Origin: an uncultured bacterium | GTDB lineage: Bacteria; Bacillota; Clostridia; Lachnospirales; Lachnospiraceae | Length of the DNA: 8,658 bases | Assembly: GCA_905216215.1 (NCBI GenBank) | Contig: CAJMSZ010000062.1 | Location: 1 to 8,658, forward strand | Direction of reading: 5' to 3' | Shown here: piece by piece, positions 5,457 to 8,658 of the stretch | How the letters are laid out: every line of letters starts with the position of its first letter | How positions within the stretch are numbered: the first letter of the stretch is position 1 | Made by a program: the position numbers and the translations under genes | Notes under the pieces: model-generated | What the model saw: only the letters and a program-made list of their open reading frames with translations | What the model was told of the DNA's origin: nothing | Databases searched by the model: none

Positions 5457-5732
5457 TTAATCCTCCTGATGATTGTTTTTCTTGTGGAAATCGTAGTCAA
5501 TAAACAATGTTTTCTTTTTACCGCACTTCTTGCATACCAGAGATGTTTCTCCTGTACTTACCCAATGCCATTGGATTTCGTAAATATGTGGTTTACAAAG
5601 ACATTTGATTTTGCAACCATTCTTTCGCCATCTGTTGAATTTGTTGATTATTGTGCAGAATAATCCGTAAATAATAACAGCAACTACACACATTCCCACT
5701 GCCATAAAAATTTCTTTTATCACTTCAATCAT
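5457..5732 (-). CDS. Membrane-anchored zinc-ribbon protein
   Basis: A 91-residue protein with one clear membrane segment at about 8-29 (Ile-Phe-Met-Ala-Val-Gly through Phe-Cys-Thr-Ile-Ile), followed by a basic stretch (Lys-Phe-Asn-Arg-Trp-Arg-Lys). By the positive-inside rule the C-terminus faces the cytoplasm. The soluble part has Cys44, Cys46, Cys67 and Cys70, a compact zinc-ribbon candidate, plus Cys40. It starts at ATG 5732, overlapping the preceding gene by eight bases, with GGAGGAG about ten bases upstream. I do not recognise the family. A membrane-tethered zinc ribbon among phage replication genes could attach phage DNA or a host protein to the membrane, but that is speculation. Confidence 0.72.
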   Translation of the reverse strand: MIEVIKEIFMAVGMCVVAVIIYGLFCTIINKFNRWRKNGCKIKCLCKPHIYEIQWHWVSTGETSLVCKKCGKKKTLFIDYDFHKKNNHQED

Positions 5733-6216
5733 TCTTCTTCATCTCCTCCAGCTGTTTTACTGCTTTTCTATAATCCCTATTCGCAGACCGGAACATCATC
5801 AAAAGTATTTCAGACACAGGCCTTGTCCGATTTCTTCGCTTTGCTTTTTTAATGCATGTAAGATCATTTGCTTCTGGTACATATATTCCTACATAATGTG
5901 GAATTTCAAGGGATACCGCAGCGCATACATCTGTCGGCATAACTAGGTAGTTATAATCGCCAACAAAGTTCAGCCCATGACCAGAGTGAAAATCTTCAGC
6001 TGATGATTTAACCTCATAACAATAGCAGTCACCTTTTTCTATCCCGGACACGCTATTATTCACCGGCACGAACCGCATATAATCCACCCTTACCGCATGA
6101 TCTGTCGAATAATCGAATGTCACTTCCTTAGCCCAATAAATACGTGGATCATTGTGAGGATTGATTTTCTTTTCGATCATTGCTGATAGTTTTGCTGTAA
6201 TCTCAGGTCTTGTCAT
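5725..6216 (-). CDS. MmcB-like PD-(D/E)XK nuclease-fold protein
   Basis: A 163-residue protein resembling the MmcB family, a branch of the PD-(D/E)XK nuclease fold linked to DNA repair. Candidate active-site residues are all present: Glu31 in the first helix region, Asp45 (Arg-Val-Asp-Tyr), Glu68-Val-Lys70 (the E-x-K motif) and Asp75 in Ser-Ser-Ala-Glu-Asp-Phe. The following Asp-Tyr-Asn-Tyr-Leu-Val-Met-Pro (87-94) and Pro-His-Tyr-Val-Gly-Ile-Tyr (106-112) fit the family's core strands, and a basic stretch (123-132) may bind DNA. I chose ATG 6216, with GGAGGAG upstream and a 14-base overlap with the preceding gene, over the ATG at 6282, which lacks support. It probably acts on phage DNA during replication or repair; nuclease activity is not shown by sequence alone. 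Confidence 0.72.
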   Translation of the reverse strand: MTRPEITAKLSAMIEKKINPHNDPRIYWAKEVTFDYSTDHAVRVDYMRFVPVNNSVSGIEKGDCYCYEVKSSAEDFHSGHGLNFVGDYNYLVMPTDVCAAVSLEIPHYVGIYVPEANDLTCIKKAKRRNRTRPVSEILLMMFRSANRDYRKAVKQLEEMKKND

Positions 6217-6715
6217 TTTGAATCTCCTCCAACTTCTTCTCGGCTTCTTCATGGGTGAAGAATAACGTTTTACCAAGTTCAATTACCTCGGTATCTGTCG
6301 TATTAGTACACCAATCAGTAGGGTCTAAATCTTGTTCTGGGTCTGGACTTCTGTAAGGGAATAACTTTTCATCTGTTGCAAGCGTAATGTAGGCTTTTCC
6401 GCTTAACGGGTCGATTCCCAATCCGCAATGCACGCATTCAATAATTTCATAATCATAAATAAGATAAACGAAATCTCCCGATCGTGAATATGCTTCTTTA
6501 CACGGCAATCTCACAAGCAAGCCCTGTTCTTCTAAGTCTTTGTAAGACTTCAATTCTTCCAACCATTTAGCAACTTGTCCGTATTTATCCGCACAATCAT
6601 TGCTGCTGATAAAACTGTTAGGAATAATGATGGTATTTTTCTCTTTGTTTATTCTGTTCTTTCTCGCTACTTCTTTGATGTATTTAATAGCATTGTCAAG
6701 TGTTAATCTCTCCAT
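6203..6715 (-). CDS. Conserved phage protein of unknown function
   Basis: A 170-residue protein of a type I recognise from many Lachnospiraceae and related prophages. It has an opening Met-Glu-Arg-Leu-Thr-Leu-Asp-Asn-Ala, a central Cys41-Ala-Asp-Lys-Tyr-Gly-Gln-Val-Ala-Lys-Trp-Leu-Glu-Glu-Leu helix leading to Leu-Glu-Glu-Gln-Gly (61-65), a predicted beta-rich part (66-120) with Cys94 and Cys97, and a C-terminal Leu-Gly-Lys-Thr-Leu-Phe-Phe-Thr followed by a helix rich in Glu (148-166). No catalytic motif is visible. It starts directly after the stop of the preceding gene, with AGAGGTG as ribosome binding site. Function unknown. Confidence 0.8.
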   Translation of the reverse strand: MERLTLDNAIKYIKEVARKNRINKEKNTIIIPNSFISSNDCADKYGQVAKWLEELKSYKDLEEQGLLVRLPCKEAYSRSGDFVYLIYDYEIIECVHCGLGIDPLSGKAYITLATDEKLFPYRSPDPEQDLDPTDWCTNTTDTEVIELGKTLFFTHEEAEKKLEEIQNDKT

Positions 6716-7258
6716 CTACTTCACCTCTTTCAACTTCTCCACCGCCAGCTTCAATGATTCTAAAAATTCATCATTCAACGCTGTACGATCTGGATTCTCG
6801 ATAAATTTTTCAATCGTGCTAATTGCTTTCTCTTCGGGTGTAGGAACTGTAGTTCTACCCAATGCCACAATTTCAAGAATTTCATCAATATTGTCTTTCC
6901 AGTTTTCTATTCCACACAAGCATACGTCACACTTAGTGTTATTTTTGCTCAATACACATTCTGAACATTTACGATTACCGCATAAAGAATATGTATTGGC
7001 AATCCACTCAGCAAACTCTCTTGCCGTAATTTCTTTCGTTCCAAGGAGTTCGGACGCTTCATACAATGTCTTTTCAACATAGCCGTAGGTAACGATCTTG
7101 CTGTTGTAAAAATTCAATATGTTTGGAAGCAGAATTACGATATGGTTTAAATGGTTTTCTCTCGCCCATGTGAATCCCTGAAGCTTTGCTATTTTCAGAA
7201 CACTCAAATATTCTTCCTGCGTCTTTACGAACACGCTTTTTCCTGTTAAATTAATCAT
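6716..7258 (-). CDS. Phage protein with central Cys cluster, function unknown
   Basis: A 180-residue protein. The N-terminal 60 residues (Gly-Lys-Ser-Val-Phe-Val-Lys-Thr, then Leu-Gln-Gly-Phe-Thr-Trp) look like a small alpha/beta domain frequent in phage proteins of this group. A tight cluster of six Cys follows (93, 98, 101, 110, 113, 115) that could hold one or two zinc ions. The C-terminal 50 residues are helical and charged. I chose the ATG at 7258, with GGAGG eight bases upstream and an eight-base overlap with the preceding gene, instead of the ATG at 7303. The next gene starts immediately after its TAG stop. No enzyme motif is visible. Confidence 0.75.
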   Translation of the reverse strand: MINLTGKSVFVKTQEEYLSVLKIAKLQGFTWARENHLNHIVILLPNILNFYNSKIVTYGYVEKTLYEASELLGTKEITAREFAEWIANTYSLCGNRKCSECVLSKNNTKCDVCLCGIENWKDNIDEILEIVALGRTTVPTPEEKAISTIEKFIENPDRTALNDEFLESLKLAVEKLKEVK

Positions 7259-7553
7259 CAGAATTTCCTCCTGTAATCTCATCGATGCACTGATTTCGAC
7301 CATCGACCATCCCGCACTGATAATCCGTCATATCATTCTCGGTAGTGCTCTTCTCCGGTAATGGCTTCAGCGGACACCAATCAGGCTTGCCTTGACAATA
7401 TCCATATTCACAATCAATCTTCTTCATGAGACTTGCGTCTTTATCGTCATCTGCGATTGAACAACATGCTTCAGCACCTTCATCTAATTCATAACAGAAT
7501 TGACAATCTACACAAGTTTCTGGTGTATCAATCACTAATACTGATTTACTCAC
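7251..7553 (-). CDS. Cys-rich small phage protein (100 aa)
   Basis: A 100-residue protein with ten Cys (14, 17, 20, 30, 31, 48, 53, 60, 80, 89). The opening Ser-Val-Leu-Val-Ile-Asp-Thr-Pro-Glu-Thr-Cys and the Lys-Pro-Asp-Trp-Cys-Pro-Leu-Lys-Pro-Leu-Pro segment (56-66) are hallmarks of a small protein I recognise from many Clostridia prophages; its function is not known. The spacing of Cys suggests metal binding. The start is GTG (7553-7551), overlapping the preceding stop by eight bases, with GAGGAAGTGAAG upstream. The C-terminal 35 residues are acidic and probably flexible. Confidence 0.78.
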   Translation of the reverse strand: MSKSVLVIDTPETCVDCQFCYELDEGAEACCSIADDDKDASLMKKIDCEYGYCQGKPDWCPLKPLPEKSTTENDMTDYQCGMVDGRNQCIDEITGGNSDD

Positions 7554-7788
7554 TTACTTCACTTCCTCTCAACATCAAACTCAAAGTGTTATATCCCGGG
7601 CAAGTCCTGACTCCGTTTCTGGTATCTCTTAACAATACACAATATGGATATAATGCCATGACCTCATAGATGTGTTCTGTGGTATCCTCGCCACACTGGT
7701 CGATGTATTTGAAGCACTTTCGCGGTCTAAGGAAGTACCTTGCGCATACATACGCTTTTGTTCCGAATCTTACGCTTGCGTTACTCAT
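7546..7788 (-). CDS. Small phage protein of unknown function (80 aa)
   Basis: An 80-residue protein with Cys15, Cys25, Cys32, Cys50 and Cys63. The middle Tyr-Glu-Val-Met-Ala-Leu-Tyr-Pro-Tyr-Cys-Val-Leu-Leu-Arg segment (41-54) is a recurrent pattern in small prophage proteins that sit next to ASCH-like genes. The start ATG overlaps the stop of the preceding gene by four bases (ATGA), with GGAGG seven bases upstream, so translation is coupled. No function can be assigned. Confidence 0.72.
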   Translation of the reverse strand: MSNASVRFGTKAYVCARYFLRPRKCFKYIDQCGEDTTEHIYEVMALYPYCVLLRDTRNGVRTCPGYNTLSLMLRGSEVSE

Positions 7789-8432
7789 TTGTGTTCCTCC
7801 TGCGTTTTCTCACACCGCTCAAATTCTATTACCCAGACCCACGGTGATGCATCCCAACCGTAGCGGTCAATATCGGATTTTTTGATTGTGCTGTTCCATA
7901 TATTTTTAAATTCATTAAAAGCAACTCTTACATAATTTGACTGAAAAAAATCGATTCCCTCTTTTATCAAATCTTCACCGGAAATATCCTGCAACCGCTC
8001 CACCCTAACATCCGTAACCTTAAGCCAGATACGTGCGGCTTCTTTCGGCATGTGGATGGATGGGTGCCACGATATTTTCTCCACATCACAGTCATATTCT
8101 GGTGATGTTGGCCTTTTATTTCCATCAGGTTCTGTTGCTCTGTAGCAATAGTGCATACCTACAAGTGGTAAGTACCATCCACACCATGTTTCCCGGACAT
8201 ACAGGATATCGCCCGGCTGATATGGAGTTCTTCTTTCCGGCACCAACGGATAGCCACATCTTGCACAGTATACGTTCTCTGCCAGGTTATCATATATGTA
8301 TTCGTTGTGAACATCTTTGCAATTCGGGCACTCTTCCCATTGCGGTTTTACAATTCTTCTGGTACAGCTTTTTCTTCCGTCCAGAATTGCTCGAACCATT
8401 TGGGTGTTGAATAAAATCGGTTTAGTTGTCAT
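7785..8432 (-). CDS. ASCH/PUA-like phage protein with zinc-ribbon insert
   Basis: A 215-residue protein with ASCH-type features: Lys-Pro-Ile-Leu-Phe-Asn-Thr at the start, Leu-Asp-Gly-Arg-Lys-Ser-Cys-Thr-Arg-Arg (18-26), Pro-Gly-Asp-Ile-Leu-Tyr-Val-Arg-Glu-Thr-Trp (73-83), and Trp-Val-Trp-Val-Ile-Glu-Phe near the C-terminus (198-204). ASCH domains are related to RNA-binding PUA domains. Between the first two blocks sits a four-Cys insert (Cys35, Cys38, Cys56, Cys59), probably a zinc ribbon. Proteins of this kind are frequent in Firmicutes prophage early operons, with no settled function. I prefer the ATG at 8432, preceded by GGTGGAG, to the GTG at 8441; it overlaps the previous gene by 11 bases. 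Confidence 0.8.
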   Translation of the reverse strand: MTTKPILFNTQMVRAILDGRKSCTRRIVKPQWEECPNCKDVHNEYIYDNLAENVYCARCGYPLVPERRTPYQPGDILYVRETWCGWYLPLVGMHYCYRATEPDGNKRPTSPEYDCDVEKISWHPSIHMPKEAARIWLKVTDVRVERLQDISGEDLIKEGIDFFQSNYVRVAFNEFKNIWNSTIKKSDIDRYGWDASPWVWVIEFERCEKTQEEHK

Positions 8433-8658
8433 CTGCTCCACCGCCTTTCACGATTTCTATCGCCCTGCTCAGTCCAGCATTATATCCTTGATGTACGTCA
8501 GATAAGATACATTCTGATTCAACGAATTTATCTCTTTTCAATTCACTAATAACCTTATCTACATCAAAAGCTGTCGGCTGTTCGTCAATAACTGCACCTA
8601 TTGCAAAATCCATATCCGAATTTCCAAGAGAGTCAATTATTTTGTCTGCATCAATCAG
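8422..8658 (-). CDS. Unidentified gene, 5' end outside the window
   Basis: The frame is open to the right edge, so the start probably lies outside; 78 residues are visible. An in-frame ATG at 8613 exists but lacks a good ribosome binding site, and the codons before it look equally protein-like. The visible part contains two similar helical stretches, Ile-Asp-Ala-Asp-Lys-Ile-Ile-Asp-Ser-Leu and Phe-Asp-Val-Asp-Lys-Val-Ile-Ser-Glu-Leu, an acidic middle, and a C-terminus ending Gly-Gly-Gly-Ala-Asp-Asp-Asn. I do not recognise the family. The ASCH-like gene starts inside its last codons. Confidence 0.6.
   Translation of the reverse strand: MIDADKIIDSLGNSDMDFAIGAVIDEQPTAFDVDKVISELKRDKFVESECILSDVHQGYNAGLSRAIEIVKGGGADDN

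Noticed and set aside
6600..7082. Plus-strand 160-codon frame
   Set aside because: It runs opposite two well-supported minus-strand genes with good ribosome binding sites and has Phe/Ser-rich composition typical of antisense frames.
1..8658. CRISPR array, retron, diversity-generating element or toxin-antitoxin pair
   Set aside because: I looked for regular repeats with spacers, reverse transcriptase motifs and small toxin/antitoxin pairs and saw none; the only clear repeats are the TGTTCCC units near the att core.

Overview
The window looks like the early (replication) end of a temperate phage or phage-derived integrative element in a low-GC Gram-positive gut bacterium, most likely a Lachnospiraceae-type Clostridia. 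I infer this from the strong GGAGG ribosome binding sites, AT-rich coding with tightly overlapped genes, a DnaD/DnaC-type replication pair, and a set of small Cys-rich proteins typical of Firmicutes prophages. No database search was possible, so the host assignment is from recognition only.

Layout. Positions 1-746 hold no intact gene. There is a locally GC-rich stretch with short broken reading frames, then a strong two-way terminator near 618-650. A DUF4417-family gene (747-1499, minus) follows. Positions 1500-1840 form a non-coding junction with two terminators, a piece of a tRNA 3' end that is probably the attachment core, and TGTTCCC direct repeats on both sides of that core. The tyrosine integrase (1841-3055, minus) ends next to this junction.

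From 3120 to the right edge there is one compact minus-strand operon. In transcription order it contains: a partial gene at the window edge, an ASCH/PUA-like protein, several small proteins of unknown function, a PD-(D/E)XK MmcB-like protein, a membrane-anchored zinc-ribbon protein, a zinc-ribbon protein, a 51-residue four-Cys protein, a replisome organizer, a DnaC-type helicase loader, and a 70-residue four-Cys protein that ends in a sliding-clamp-binding-like motif. Most junctions overlap by 4-14 bases or abut, which suggests translational coupling; the organizer/loader pair overlaps by 89 bases.

The organizer is expected to bind the phage origin, the loader to place the host DnaB helicase, and the 70-residue protein may touch the host sliding clamp. 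A strong hairpin with a T-tract separates this operon from the integrase and abuts the integrase start codon, so integrase expression may depend on read-through or on an RNA switch. Two places deserve a second look: the junction that looks like a complete attP (arms on both sides of the core), and the switchable hairpin at the integrase start.
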